A stretch of DNA of 64,000 bases. Source: Gluconacetobacter liquefaciens. Its GTDB lineage: Bacteria; Pseudomonadota; Alphaproteobacteria; Acetobacterales; Acetobacteraceae. The stretch spans positions 434,001-498,000 of the forward strand of contig NZ_QQAW01000001.1 in NCBI RefSeq assembly GCF_003350405.1, read 5' to 3'. Under the pieces are notes generated by a model that saw only the letters and a program-made list of their open reading frames with translations, was not told the DNA's origin and did no database searches. Shown here in pieces: positions 35,463 through 44,652 of the stretch (positions are counted from its first letter, which is position 1; every line of letters begins with the position of its first letter). The translations under genes and the position numbers were made by a program.

Positions 35463-36956
35463 TCAGAACAGCACATTGAGCGCGGTGCTGAGAACCACGG
35501 CATCCTTGAACACCGTCGTTCCGCCGACATGATTGACATACTGGAAGTCGGGCTGAAGCGACACGCCGGTCATCACATGCACCGAATAGAAAGCCTCGTA
35601 GATGCTTTCATGCCCCTGGATGCCATAGGGCGTGCCGAAATTGGCGCCCCGGAACGGCACCCCATAGGCGGCGGCCGCTTCCTGCGACTGGATGGCGCTA
35701 CGGCTGAAATTGGCCCATTGGAAGTTGATTCCTACGCTGTCCAGCGGTCGGCCCCACAGATAGCCGGTATCGAGCAGGGCGGCGACCAGATGATGATTCA
35801 TCTGCGACGTCTTGCCGTCCGCATAGGAATATTGCCCGGCCAGCACCAGCCCGTTCGACTCGCCCGGACCATGGCGGACCAGCATCTGGTCCGCCAGCAC
35901 CCAGACCGAGGTCTGCCCGCTCTGCCGACGGGGTGGCAGCCCGGTGACGATCCAGGGCTGGCCGTTGCCATCCGCGTACAGATTATCATAGCGCGAATTG
36001 TCGTACAGCACGCCGACCTTGTAATGGCCGATCAGATGGTCGGGGCCGAATTCCGGCAGCCAGCCCACTTCCACTTCGGTGCCCAGCTTGCCCAGATTGT
36101 CCTGCCCCCAGGCCCAGCCGGAAATGCCGCCGTTATAGGCATGCGGCGACACGGCAAACAGCCCGCCCATCACATAGAAATGGCGGGTCGGCATCAGGCG
36201 CAGCACCGTGCCGATATTGCCCGACGGCCAGTCGCGCCCCGATGCCAGGTATTTCGTCGGCGTCACGTTGCCGCACAGCCAGACGTTCATGAAGCAGCAC
36301 ACCCAGGGCGAGTTGTTGAAGAACGTCCCGGTCGGAATCCAGCCGACGGCCAGGTCGACCTTGTGATGCAGCCATGATTTCTCGAAATACGCCCACACCA
36401 GATGCGCGACCACGTTGCCGCGCGCGCCATAGATCTGCTGCACCTGGTTGCCGTTATCGCCGAAGAGCCGGCTGAGATTCTGCCCGTTGCCGTTGACCGC
36501 CAGCGTATGCAGCCACAAATCCTCGGACCACGCGCCCGCGCCCAGCAGCTTCTGCCAGTCGATATCGACCGTGGCGCCCACCTGGCCCGCCAGGGTGTAG
36601 CTCTGCCGCTTGCCGCCCGCGACGTTCCCTGAAATGCCTTCATAGAGGGCGAGGGCGGCATAGATGCCGTGCTTCTGGAGCCAGGGCTGCACGCCACCCC
36701 AGTCGCCGAAGGCGTGGGTGGTGCCGTAGGGCGGCCCGAAAGATGGCGGGCCATAGGCCGATTGCAGGAAGCCGGGGATCGTCTGTTCCAGATTGCCGAC
36801 CGGCGGGGTTTCTCCCGCCGTCTGGGTCGGTCGGGCGAGGGGCGAGGCGGCCGGGGCATCCTCATCGGCGGCGCGGGCCGGCAGCACACCGGGCACGATA
36901 AAGGCGGCCGCCAGCGCCAGGGCGGCCAGGCCGGCACGGGCTCGCGTGGTCGTCAT
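35463..36956 (-). CDS. second OprB-family carbohydrate porin
   Basis: 497 aa outer-membrane porin. Signal peptide MTTTRARAGLAALALAAAFI, cleaved after LPARA. OprB-type features: TTHAFGDWGGVQPWLQKHGI, VVAHLVWAYFEKSWLHHKVD, GGISGWAWGQDNLGKLGTEV, SGQTSVWVLADQMLVRHG, and YSVHVMTGVSLQPDFQYV before a final strand TALNVLF. The frame is open to 37163, but the additional 69 residues lack signal-peptide character. No ribosome-binding site is clear for 36956, so the start is tentative. Distinct in sequence from the porin at 17.6-19.3 kb. Confidence 0.88.
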   Translation of the reverse strand: MTTTRARAGLAALALAAAFIVPGVLPARAADEDAPAASPLARPTQTAGETPPVGNLEQTIPGFLQSAYGPPSFGPPYGTTHAFGDWGGVQPWLQKHGIYAALALYEGISGNVAGGKRQSYTLAGQVGATVDIDWQKLLGAGAWSEDLWLHTLAVNGNGQNLSRLFGDNGNQVQQIYGARGNVVAHLVWAYFEKSWLHHKVDLAVGWIPTGTFFNNSPWVCCFMNVWLCGNVTPTKYLASGRDWPSGNIGTVLRLMPTRHFYVMGGLFAVSPHAYNGGISGWAWGQDNLGKLGTEVEVGWLPEFGPDHLIGHYKVGVLYDNSRYDNLYADGNGQPWIVTGLPPRRQSGQTSVWVLADQMLVRHGPGESNGLVLAGQYSYADGKTSQMNHHLVAALLDTGYLWGRPLDSVGINFQWANFSRSAIQSQEAAAAYGVPFRGANFGTPYGIQGHESIYEAFYSVHVMTGVSLQPDFQYVNHVGGTTVFKDAVVLSTALNVLF

Positions 36957-37835
36957 CCGGCGGGAGACGGCACGCAGGGCGCGCGCCCCGCCGCGGGCCG
37001 TGTCGATCAATGAAATGGAGAGCTTCGGCCGGGCTTCGGAAAGATTGGTCACACTTTCGTATCTTTTCGAGGCCGATTGGGCAAAAGAACAGTCCTTTTC
37101 AAGGAGAATGGGGGCGGGGTGCATTGCGGATGGGGCATTGCCGCGTGATTTTGTCCACATCATCTGTATTTTCTATTTATTTTTATGCGGAAATTCTACC
37201 AAAAAGCTCAAGTCTGGCGTTTCATGCCTTGGCGAACAGGGCGCGGAGCCTGCGATGCGACAATTTATGTTGTCCGATAAGATGCGTGGAAAAATTTTAT
37301 CTTCTTGGACAATGGGCATGACTATGATTTCCATCTGTGCGCGCAGTTCACAAAAATGTGATCATGACGCGGGGAGGGGCTGCCGGCGTCTTGCGCGTCA
37401 TAAACACACATGGGCAGGCGTGGTTCCGTAGGACGCCGCGTGGCGTCCGGACATGCCGTCAACCTTGCACAGCGGGAAGGCTATTGCCCCGTTCCGCGCT
37501 GTCAATCCGCCCCCCGACCGGTGCCGCGCGCTGTTCCAGCGGGCAGAGGGCGGCAATCTGGTGACGATCGCCGCGTTCCGCGGCCCAGCCACCATCAGCA
37601 CATCGTCTTCCATGCCCCGCCTCCTGCCTCGCGAGCCGGTGTGGAATGTCGCATGGTCAGCAGACAGGACGGATAGCGCGCGACGGGCATCGCGCGCCGC
37701 AGAGTTGGAGCCATGGCGGATGGGTGGAATCTTCATAAAAAATAACTTTGAAATAGAAAGTTGTTTGTTATAGCTTTGCTGCTGTCCCCGCCGACACGCG
37801 GCGGCCCCTGACCAACGCACTATTGCGAGGCTCTC
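36957..37835. other. long intergenic region between porin and membrane-protein genes
   Basis: About 880 bp upstream of two divergent genes. It contains AT-rich tracts (37140-37340, 37730-37790) in an otherwise GC-rich sequence. Open frames across it (for example 36793-37431 on the plus strand) have no protein-like composition. Near 37745-37780 a TTGAAA and a TATAGC-like element could form a promoter for the 37836 gene, but the spacing is short. Nothing else recognised. Confidence 0.5.
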
Positions 37836-38459
37836 ATGACCCCCCAAGCCGACACGTCGCTGCATGACGACCTGACCTTCATGCGTGCCCTGGCCGAGGC
37901 CGGCCGCAACGCGCCGCTGACCAGCGGCCCCTATTTCCTCACTGCCGGCCTGGTGTTCGGTCTCGCCAGCTTCGTCGCCTGGGCGGTCGCGACCGGCCAC
38001 ACGGTCCTGCCGCCGCAGGCGCAGGTCTGGGTGTGGCTGGCGGCGATGGTCGTCTATCTGCCGGTGATCTGGTTCCTCAACCGTGCGCAACAGGGCCGCC
38101 CCGGCAGCGTGGTCATGGTCAACCGCGCCATCGGCATGATGTGGAGCGGCCTGGGCAGCGGGATCGGCATCATGTTCCTCGCGGGTATGATCCTGGCGTG
38201 GCGGTGCGGTACGCCTGTCGTCTGGGCGATGTTTCCCTCGCTGATCCTGGCGGTGTACGGGGCAGGGTGGAGCGCCACCGCCGTCATTGCGGGCCAGTCC
38301 TGGCTGCGGGGGGTGGCGGCGGGGGCCTTCGCCGGCGCTCTGGCCGTGGCCGCGATGATCGACAGTCCGGCCCTCCTGTTGCTCTACGGGCTGCTGATCC
38401 TGCTGCTGGTGGCGCTGCCGGGCTGGGTCCTGCTGCGCCGGGAAGGCCGGGTGGCGTGA
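37836..38459 (+). CDS. hypothetical membrane protein paired with a winged-helix regulator
   Basis: 207 aa with about six predicted TM helices (for example FLTAGLVFGLASFVAWAVAT, VWVWLAAMVVYLPVIWFL, LLLLYGLLILLLVALPGWVL). A 30-residue hydrophilic N-terminus is followed by paired helices; no enzymatic motif. Start with GAGG 5 nt upstream. It lies 6 nt before a small DNA-binding protein gene. Membrane protein plus HTH pairs of this size recur in Proteobacteria, function unknown. Confidence 0.82.
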   Translation: MTPQADTSLHDDLTFMRALAEAGRNAPLTSGPYFLTAGLVFGLASFVAWAVATGHTVLPPQAQVWVWLAAMVVYLPVIWFLNRAQQGRPGSVVMVNRAIGMMWSGLGSGIGIMFLAGMILAWRCGTPVVWAMFPSLILAVYGAGWSATAVIAGQSWLRGVAAGAFAGALAVAAMIDSPALLLLYGLLILLLVALPGWVLLRREGRVA

Positions 38460-38465
38460 CGGACC

Positions 38466-38777
38466 ATGGATAATTTCGATATCGGGCAGATCGACGATGT
38501 GATCCATGGTCGCGTGCGGCTGGGCATCATGGCCTATCTGTCCTCGGCCGGGATGGCGGATTTCACGGCGCTGCGCACCCATCTGGGCGTGACCGACGGC
38601 AACCTGTCCACCCATCTGCGCAAGCTGGAGGATGCGGGCTACGTGGTGCAGGACAAGGGCTTCGCCGGCCGTCGCCCCCTGACACGGTTGATCCTGACCG
38701 ACAGCGGCCGGGCGGCCTTCATCGCCTATCTCGATGCCATCCGGCGGCTGGTGGACCAGGGCGCGCCGCCGGGCTGA
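38466..38777 (+). CDS. winged-helix transcriptional regulator (ArsR/MarR-like, HTH_34 type)
   Basis: 103 aa single-domain winged HTH: IHGRVRLGIMAYLSSAGMAD (helix 1), FTALRTHLGVTDGNLSTHLR (recognition helix), LEDAGYVVQDKGFAGRRPLT (wing), LTDSGRAAFIAYLDAIRRLV (dimerisation helix). It has no metal-binding cysteines, so it is not a classical ArsR metal sensor. Six nt after the membrane protein stop, so co-expressed and possibly controlling that small operon. Confidence 0.9.
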   Translation: MDNFDIGQIDDVIHGRVRLGIMAYLSSAGMADFTALRTHLGVTDGNLSTHLRKLEDAGYVVQDKGFAGRRPLTRLILTDSGRAAFIAYLDAIRRLVDQGAPPG

Positions 38778-38845
38778 AGGCCCCGCAGGGCCGCTGCCGA
38801 TGTTTTGCGCGTGACGGCGGCCCCCCGACTTGCAAAAATCGGGCA

Positions 38846-40276
38846 ATGACCGCCCGTCCTGCCTATCCCGCCGATTTTCCGACCCTCAGCCGGGCCGCCG
38901 CGCTCTCCACGCGGCGGGAACGCCATGCCGGCGGGCGCGCGCTGCGCCAAAGCCTGCCGCGCGGCGCCCATGCCGACTGGGCGCCCCCGCCCGGCCGGGC
39001 GGACCCGGTCACGATCCTGGAACGTCAGGGTCAGGACCGCATCGCCGGCCTGCTGCCGATCCGCTACCGGCGCATGGCGGCGTCCCCCTTCGCCTTCCTG
39101 CGCGGGGCGGCGGCCGTCATGGCGGTGGATCTGGCGCAGACTGTCTGGACCGGCCCGCGGGTGCAGTCATGCGGCGACTGCCATCTGGCCAATTTCGGCG
39201 CCTATGCCTCGCCCGAGGGCGCGCCGGTCTTCGACATCAACGATTTCGACGAAACCCTGCCCGCGCCCTTCGAATGGGACATCAAGCGCCTGGGCGCCTC
39301 GCTGGTGCTGGCGGGGGAGGAGTCCGGCCTGGCGGACGGCCCGGCGCGCGCCCTTGCCGTGCTGGCGGCACGGGCCTACGCGGCCGAAATGGCGCGTCTG
39401 GCCCCGCTGACCCCGCTGGAAATCTGGACCAACCGGATCGACCTCGCCGCCGCGATCGAGGCTTTCGCCGATGGGCGGGCGCGACGCCGGGCGCGGACCC
39501 TGCTGGCCGAACGCATGGACAGCGCCCGCCGCCATTTCGGCCTGGTGGCCGATAATGGGGGCACGCCCGCCCTGCGCGAAAAACCGCCGCTGGTGATGCG
39601 CCTGCCCGAGCATGACGAGATCATCCGCGACGCCTTCGCCCGCTATGTCGCCACCCAGCCGCCCGAGCGTGCCATCCTGCTGGCGCAGTACCGCCTGCGT
39701 GACGTGATCTTCAAGGTCGTGGGGGTGGGCAGCGTCGGCACGTTCTGCGCCATCGGCCTGTTCGCCACCGCTGATGGCGACAGCCTGCTGCTTCAGATCA
39801 AGGAGGCGCAGGATTCGGTGCTGGCGCCCTATGCCGGGGTGTCGGTCTTCCGCAACCAGGGGCAGCGGGTGGTCACCGGCCAGCGCATGATGCAGGCGGC
39901 ATCGGATGCGTTCCTCGGCTGGACCCACACGCAGGGACGGGACGAGGCGGAAGACACCCGCCACGACCTCTCGGGCGCCGGACGGCAGTTCTATGTCCGC
40001 CGCCTCAAGGATTCCCGCCTCGCTGCCGTCGGCACCGAGGTCGCGCAGGAGGGGCTGGCGGACTACGCCCCGCTTTGCGGCCGCACGCTGGCCCGTGCCC
40101 ACGCCCGCACCGGCGACGTGGTGGCGCTGGCCGCCTATCTGGGGCGGGGCCGGGCTTTTGCCGATGCGATCGGCGGCTTCTCGGTCCTGTATGCCGCGCA
40201 GACCCGCCGCGATTGGGAGGCATTCCGCAAGGCGATCGCCGCAGGGCGCCTGCCCGCAGGGGATGGAGGAATCTGA
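38846..40276 (+). CDS. DUF2252 family protein
   Basis: 476 aa. Family-typical blocks: RYRRMAASPFAFLRGAAAVM, CGDCHLANFGAYASPEG, FDINDFDETLPAPFEWDIKR and KVVGVGSVGTFC. The CGDxHxxNFG and DxNDFDE patterns recall the catalytic and metal loops of protein-kinase-like/aminoglycoside phosphotransferase folds, so a kinase-like activity is possible but unproven. It lies 3 nt upstream of the SulP transporter gene, suggesting one transcript. Confidence 0.88.
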   Translation: MTARPAYPADFPTLSRAAALSTRRERHAGGRALRQSLPRGAHADWAPPPGRADPVTILERQGQDRIAGLLPIRYRRMAASPFAFLRGAAAVMAVDLAQTVWTGPRVQSCGDCHLANFGAYASPEGAPVFDINDFDETLPAPFEWDIKRLGASLVLAGEESGLADGPARALAVLAARAYAAEMARLAPLTPLEIWTNRIDLAAAIEAFADGRARRRARTLLAERMDSARRHFGLVADNGGTPALREKPPLVMRLPEHDEIIRDAFARYVATQPPERAILLAQYRLRDVIFKVVGVGSVGTFCAIGLFATADGDSLLLQIKEAQDSVLAPYAGVSVFRNQGQRVVTGQRMMQAASDAFLGWTHTQGRDEAEDTRHDLSGAGRQFYVRRLKDSRLAAVGTEVAQEGLADYAPLCGRTLARAHARTGDVVALAAYLGRGRAFADAIGGFSVLYAAQTRRDWEAFRKAIAAGRLPAGDGGI

Positions 40277-40279
40277 GGC

Positions 40280-41983
40280 ATGGCGGCCGGAGCCGGGCCG
40301 GGCCTGAAGGTGTCCTTTCCACCAAGAGGGCTGCTGGCGCGCCTGTATGCGCCGGGCGGCTGGAGCGACGCGCTGGCCGGGCTGACACTGGCCTCGATGA
40401 ACATTCCCCAGGTGCTGGGTTATGCCGCCATCGCCGGCATGCCGGCGGTCACGGGCCTGTATACCGTGCTGCTGCCGCTGGTGGCCTTCGCGGTGCTGGG
40501 CTCGTCGCGGCACCTGGTGGTAGCGGCCGACTCCGCCACCGCCGCCATCATCGCCAGCGGCCTGGCGGGCATGGCGGTGGCGGGCAGCCCGGCTTACGTG
40601 GCGCTGGTCGGCGTGGTGGCATGGCTGGCGGCGGCATTCCTGCTGGGCGCGCGCCTGTTCCGGCTGGGGTTCCTGGCCGATTTCTTCTCGCGCACCGTGC
40701 TGGTCGGTTTCCTCACCGGGGTGGGGGTGCAGGTGTGCATCGCCATGTCGCGTGACATGTTGGGCGTGGCGGCCCCGGCGCATAATCCGCTGGCGCAACT
40801 GGTGCAGGTCGCGCGCGGGCTGCCGACAGCCAGCGGATTATGCGCCGGCCTCTCGCTGCTGGTGGTGGCGCTGATCCTGGCGGGTGGCCGGCTGCTGCCG
40901 CGTGCGCCGATGGCCCTGGTCGCGGTGGTGGGCGCCATCGCCGCCAGCCGGGCGCTGGACCTGGCGGGTCATGGGGTGGCGGTCATCGGCCCCATCGCGG
41001 GCGGCCTGCCGTCGCTGGTCCTGCCCGACGTGACGTGGAACCAGATGCTGGCGCTACTGCCGGTCGCGGGTTCCTGCGTGGTGGTGATCATCGCGCAGAG
41101 TGCCGCGACCTCACGCGCCTTTGCCCTGCGCTTCCACGAACGCGTGGATGAAAACGCCGACATCCTGGGCCTGTCCGCCGCCAACGCCGTCGCCGCGCTG
41201 ACTGGGGCGTTCGTGGTCAATGGCAGCCCCACCCAGACGGCGATGGCGCTGCGGGCCGGTGCGCGCAGCCAGCGCGCGCAGCTTGTGTTCGCGCTGGTCA
41301 CGCTGGTCGTGCTGCTGGTGCTGACCGGGCCGCTGCGCGACCTGCCGCGCTGTGTGCTGTCCGCCATCGTCTTCAGCGTCGCGGCGGGGATGATCGACTG
41401 GCGGGGCCTGCTGGCCATCCGGCGTGAGAGCCCCGGCGAATTCCGCCTGGCCGTGGTCACCGGTGCCGCCGTGGTGGGGGTGGGGGTGGAGCAGGGCATC
41501 TTCCTGGCGATCGCGCTGTCGCTGTTCCGCCATGTCCGCCACAGCTACCGGCCGCACAGCATGGTGCTGCTGGTGGACGACGCCACCGGCTTGCTGGAGC
41601 CGGTGCCGGCGGGGCGGGGCATGCAGACCGAAGCGGGGCTGGTCATCTATCGTTTCGGCGCGGACCTGTTCTACGCCAACTGTTCCCGTTTCGCCGATGA
41701 CGTTCGGCTGCTGGTCAATAGCGCACCTACCCCCCTGCGCTGCCTGATCGTCGATGCCAGCGCGATCACCGATCTCGATTTCTCGGCCGCCGGCATGCTG
41801 CGCGACCTGCTGGCGGAACTGCGCGGGCAGGGCGTGCATGTGCTGTTCGGCCGCGTTTCGCCTTATCTGCGCGCCGACATGGACCGGCACCGGATCACGA
41901 CGATGGCCGGTGCGGATTCCTATTTCACCGCGCTGCATCCCGCGATCCGCGCCGGCCGCGCCATCGTCCAGGCAGAAGGATAG
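40280..41983 (+). CDS. SulP-family anion transporter with STAS domain
   Basis: 567 aa inner-membrane transporter. The SulP core has multiple TM segments (ASMNIPQVLGYAAIAGMPAV, TGLYTVLLPLVAFAVLGSSR with the family's SSR, LVGFLTGVGVQVCIAMSRDM). A cytoplasmic STAS domain follows (about 440-560: VIYRFGADLFYANCSRFADD, IVDASAITDLDFSAAGML). Probable sulfate or other inorganic anion transport; bicarbonate or dicarboxylate carriers share the fold. Starts 3 nt after the DUF2252 stop (TGAGGCATG). Confidence 0.92.
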   Translation: MAAGAGPGLKVSFPPRGLLARLYAPGGWSDALAGLTLASMNIPQVLGYAAIAGMPAVTGLYTVLLPLVAFAVLGSSRHLVVAADSATAAIIASGLAGMAVAGSPAYVALVGVVAWLAAAFLLGARLFRLGFLADFFSRTVLVGFLTGVGVQVCIAMSRDMLGVAAPAHNPLAQLVQVARGLPTASGLCAGLSLLVVALILAGGRLLPRAPMALVAVVGAIAASRALDLAGHGVAVIGPIAGGLPSLVLPDVTWNQMLALLPVAGSCVVVIIAQSAATSRAFALRFHERVDENADILGLSAANAVAALTGAFVVNGSPTQTAMALRAGARSQRAQLVFALVTLVVLLVLTGPLRDLPRCVLSAIVFSVAAGMIDWRGLLAIRRESPGEFRLAVVTGAAVVGVGVEQGIFLAIALSLFRHVRHSYRPHSMVLLVDDATGLLEPVPAGRGMQTEAGLVIYRFGADLFYANCSRFADDVRLLVNSAPTPLRCLIVDASAITDLDFSAAGMLRDLLAELRGQGVHVLFGRVSPYLRADMDRHRITTMAGADSYFTALHPAIRAGRAIVQAEG

Positions 41984-42081
41984 ATCGTTCCATCATATGA
42001 ACATGGCAGTCCCCCTGTTTCCGAGACGGATAAGGTCGGCTATGAGTGTGATGGGGGATATACGGGGTTTGATGGCGCGCG

Positions 42082-43380
42082 GTGGACGATTTTCATGACG
42101 TCATGGCACTGGCGATCGAAGGGAGCGGAACCGGCATCTGGGACCGCGACGTGGTTACCGGCAAGATCAGGTATTCGACCGGATGGCTCGAAATATTGGG
42201 CTATGACCGTGGCGAGATCTCCCAGCAGATAGAAGACAGCTACGACCGCATTCATCCCGACGACCTGACCTATGTCCAGGCGACCATGCAGGACCATTTC
42301 GACGGGCGAACCTCGGTCTATGAGGTCGAGCACCGGCTGCGCTGCAAGGACGGCAGCTACAAATGGGTAATGAGCCGCGGCATGGTCATCAGCCGCGACC
42401 TGCAGGGCCGCGCGCTGCGCATGGTCGGCACGACGGCAGACATCACCTCGACCCGTCTCATGGCGGAACGGCTGCGGCAGAGCACCAATCTGGTCGCCAA
42501 CCTGACCAACCAGATCCCGGGGATGATCTTCGAATCCCGGCGCGCGCCCACCGGCGAGGCCCGCATGACCTATGTCAGTTCCGGTATCGGCGAGATCTTC
42601 GGGCTCACGGCCGCGGACGTGGCGACCAGCACGGCTTCCATTCACGCGCGCATCTATCCCGACGACCGGGCGATGTATCATGCGTCGCTGGACGCGTCGC
42701 AACGCGACCTGGTGTCCTGGCAATGCATCTTCCGCGTCGATCTGCCGACGCGGGGATTGTGCTGGCGGCAGATCGATGCCCGGCCGGCCCGTCTGCCGAA
42801 CGGCGACACGCTGTGGCACGGCCTGGTGACGGACGTGACCGAGCGCATGGAAATGGAGCAGCAGCTTCATGATCTGGCGCGACTGGACCATCTGAGCGGC
42901 CTGCCGAACCGGCGCGCATTCCTCGAACGGATGGAAAAGACGTGGTCCGGCTTGGTGCAGGCGCGGCTCGACCGGGTGGCGGTGATGATGATCGACGTCG
43001 ATCACTTCAAGTCGATCAACGATCGCTACGGCCACGCGGCGGGCGACGAGGTGATCCGCCACGTCGCGGCGATGATGTCGTCCGTCCTGCGGTCCAGTGA
43101 CATCACGGGGCGCATGGGGGGCGAGGAGTTCGCCGTCTGCCTCCCCAATGTCGGTATGGCCGAAGCCGGCCGCATCGCCGACCGCCTGCGTGTCGAAATC
43201 GCGGAGACGCAGGCCTGGTTCGAGGATATCGCCATTTCGCTGACGGTGAGCATCGGCATTGCCGCGATGCTGCCCACCGACAGGAATGGCGAGCAGGTTC
43301 TGGCGCGGGCCGACAAGGCTTTGTACATGGCCAAGCAGGCGGGCCGGAACAGGTTGGCCTTCGCTCAGGATTCAGACTGA
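42082..43380 (+). CDS. PAS-PAS-GGDEF diguanylate cyclase
   Basis: 432 aa cytoplasmic protein; no TM segment. PAS1 (about 8-120, EGSGTGIWDRDVVTGKIRYS, with PAC), PAS2 (about 130-255) and GGDEF (about 265-430) with DVDHFKSINDRYGHAAGDE and active-site GGEEF. An RSSD inhibitory I-site sits exactly five residues before GGEEF, so product inhibition by c-di-GMP is expected. It would make c-di-GMP in response to a PAS-sensed signal. GTG 42082 is the most upstream start before an in-frame stop; ATG 42103 is an alternative. Confidence 0.93.
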   Translation: MDDFHDVMALAIEGSGTGIWDRDVVTGKIRYSTGWLEILGYDRGEISQQIEDSYDRIHPDDLTYVQATMQDHFDGRTSVYEVEHRLRCKDGSYKWVMSRGMVISRDLQGRALRMVGTTADITSTRLMAERLRQSTNLVANLTNQIPGMIFESRRAPTGEARMTYVSSGIGEIFGLTAADVATSTASIHARIYPDDRAMYHASLDASQRDLVSWQCIFRVDLPTRGLCWRQIDARPARLPNGDTLWHGLVTDVTERMEMEQQLHDLARLDHLSGLPNRRAFLERMEKTWSGLVQARLDRVAVMMIDVDHFKSINDRYGHAAGDEVIRHVAAMMSSVLRSSDITGRMGGEEFAVCLPNVGMAEAGRIADRLRVEIAETQAWFEDIAISLTVSIGIAAMLPTDRNGEQVLARADKALYMAKQAGRNRLAFAQDSD

Positions 43381-43403
43381 GCGCCCGTCTGGAAACGGGC
43401 TCT

Positions 43404-43447
43404 GGAGACGATCCAGCGCGCGTTTTTCGTGCGTTGCTCCGATGCTC
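43404..43447. repeat. dispersed non-coding repeat, copy related to 1513-1550
   Basis: Shares gcgcgcgttt and ctccgatgctc in the same order with a segment after thrS (1513-1550), with small indels between. Both lie just after a stop codon. This is a candidate family of short intergenic repeats; no inverted-repeat structure is obvious. Confidence 0.4.
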
Positions 43448-43557
43448 GGCAACACATGACGGGCATCGGGTGTGCCGCCGAAGATTGGGTCTGGGATACG
43501 GCGTGGCGGCCGGCACCATAAGGCCGCCCCCCATCCCAGAGCAGGGCGTGCGGCGGC

Positions 43558-44652
43558 CTATCGCTGCGCGGATTGCCCCGGCTGGCCGCATCGCGCCAGT
43601 AGCGTGCGCAGATGGTTGACCACGGGGAAGACTTCGCGGTTCCGGTCGCCGCCCTGGGCGTCCCATGCCTGCTGCTCCAGTTCCACCACCTCGCGGTCTT
43701 CCTCGAAGATCCGGTTGGTGAACACCGCCAGCGCCGGCCAGATCACGTCGATCAGGAACGGAATCTTCGGCCGCCGCACCGACAGCAGGCCAAAGGCGCG
43801 GCTGGTGCGCTGGTCGGCGCTCTGCGGCACGTAGGCCACCCACAGGTCCATCATCAGGTCGCCGTCCTTGTCGACGATATTCAGCGTCTGGTACGGATAT
43901 TCGGTTCGCACCGTCACCACTTCCTCGACCGGCTGCTCCTTGCCCTTCAGGTCGCGATGGCGGCCGAAGATCAGGGCTTCGGCCAGGGGCTGGCGGGTGT
44001 CGGTACGGCCGAAGCTGTAACGGGCCTCGACGAAATTCTCGCCCCGGTCCTGGCCCAGGAAGCGGGCGCGGATCTGCCCCATCTGACGGCGATGCAGGAA
44101 CTGATGGTTCATGTCCATCAGGTTCTCATGCATGAAGGTGTAGTGGCAGGCCACGCGGGGACCGAACTGCCGCGTGCGGTATTCCGGATCGCCGACATGC
44201 GCCAGCCTGGGCATCGGCACCGAATCGGCCAGCGCGGGGTCGCCGGGGAACACGAAGATCAGGCCGCCCTCTTCGCGGCAGGGATAGGTGCGCACGCCGT
44301 TGGGCAGCTTGCCCTTGCCCAGATACGGCACGTCGATGCAGCGGCCCGATCGCCCATAGGCCCAGCCGTGATAGCAGCACTGCACCGCCTGGCCCTTCAC
44401 CGTACCCTTGCTCAGCGGCACCTGCCGGTGGGCGCAGCGATCCTCCAGCGCGAAGACCGCGCCTTCGGTGGGGCGGACAAGGGCGATCGGCAGGCCAGCG
44501 TAGCGCACGCCGATGGTCTTGCCGGTCTTGAGTTCATGCGACCAGGCCACGGGGTACCAGAAATCGGGATCGCAATCGACCGTGCGCAGGTCGGGGCTCC
44601 CGAGGCTGACGTCCGTGTCACGCTCGGTGATGGTGATCTGGTCCATGCTCAT
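43558..44652 (-). CDS. Rieske-type ring-hydroxylating oxygenase, large subunit-like
   Basis: 364 aa. N-terminal Rieske [2Fe-2S] domain: CAHRQVPLSKG and CCYHGWAYGRSG. C-terminal catalytic domain with the mononuclear iron motif in ENLMDMNHQFLHRRQM (Asp bridging residue, two His). Such enzymes hydroxylate or demethylate aromatics or sterol-like compounds; single-gene members resemble vanillate demethylase or Pao-type oxygenases. No ferredoxin reductase gene is adjacent. The start at 44652 (MSMDQ) has GGAACGG upstream. Substrate unknown. Confidence 0.92.
   Translation of the reverse strand: MSMDQITITERDTDVSLGSPDLRTVDCDPDFWYPVAWSHELKTGKTIGVRYAGLPIALVRPTEGAVFALEDRCAHRQVPLSKGTVKGQAVQCCYHGWAYGRSGRCIDVPYLGKGKLPNGVRTYPCREEGGLIFVFPGDPALADSVPMPRLAHVGDPEYRTRQFGPRVACHYTFMHENLMDMNHQFLHRRQMGQIRARFLGQDRGENFVEARYSFGRTDTRQPLAEALIFGRHRDLKGKEQPVEEVVTVRTEYPYQTLNIVDKDGDLMMDLWVAYVPQSADQRTSRAFGLLSVRRPKIPFLIDVIWPALAVFTNRIFEEDREVVELEQQAWDAQGGDRNREVFPVVNHLRTLLARCGQPGQSAQR

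Noticed and set aside
36793-37431. 212-codon open frame on the plus strand between porin and membrane protein
   Set aside because: The first part is antisense to the porin gene and the remainder has no recognisable features.
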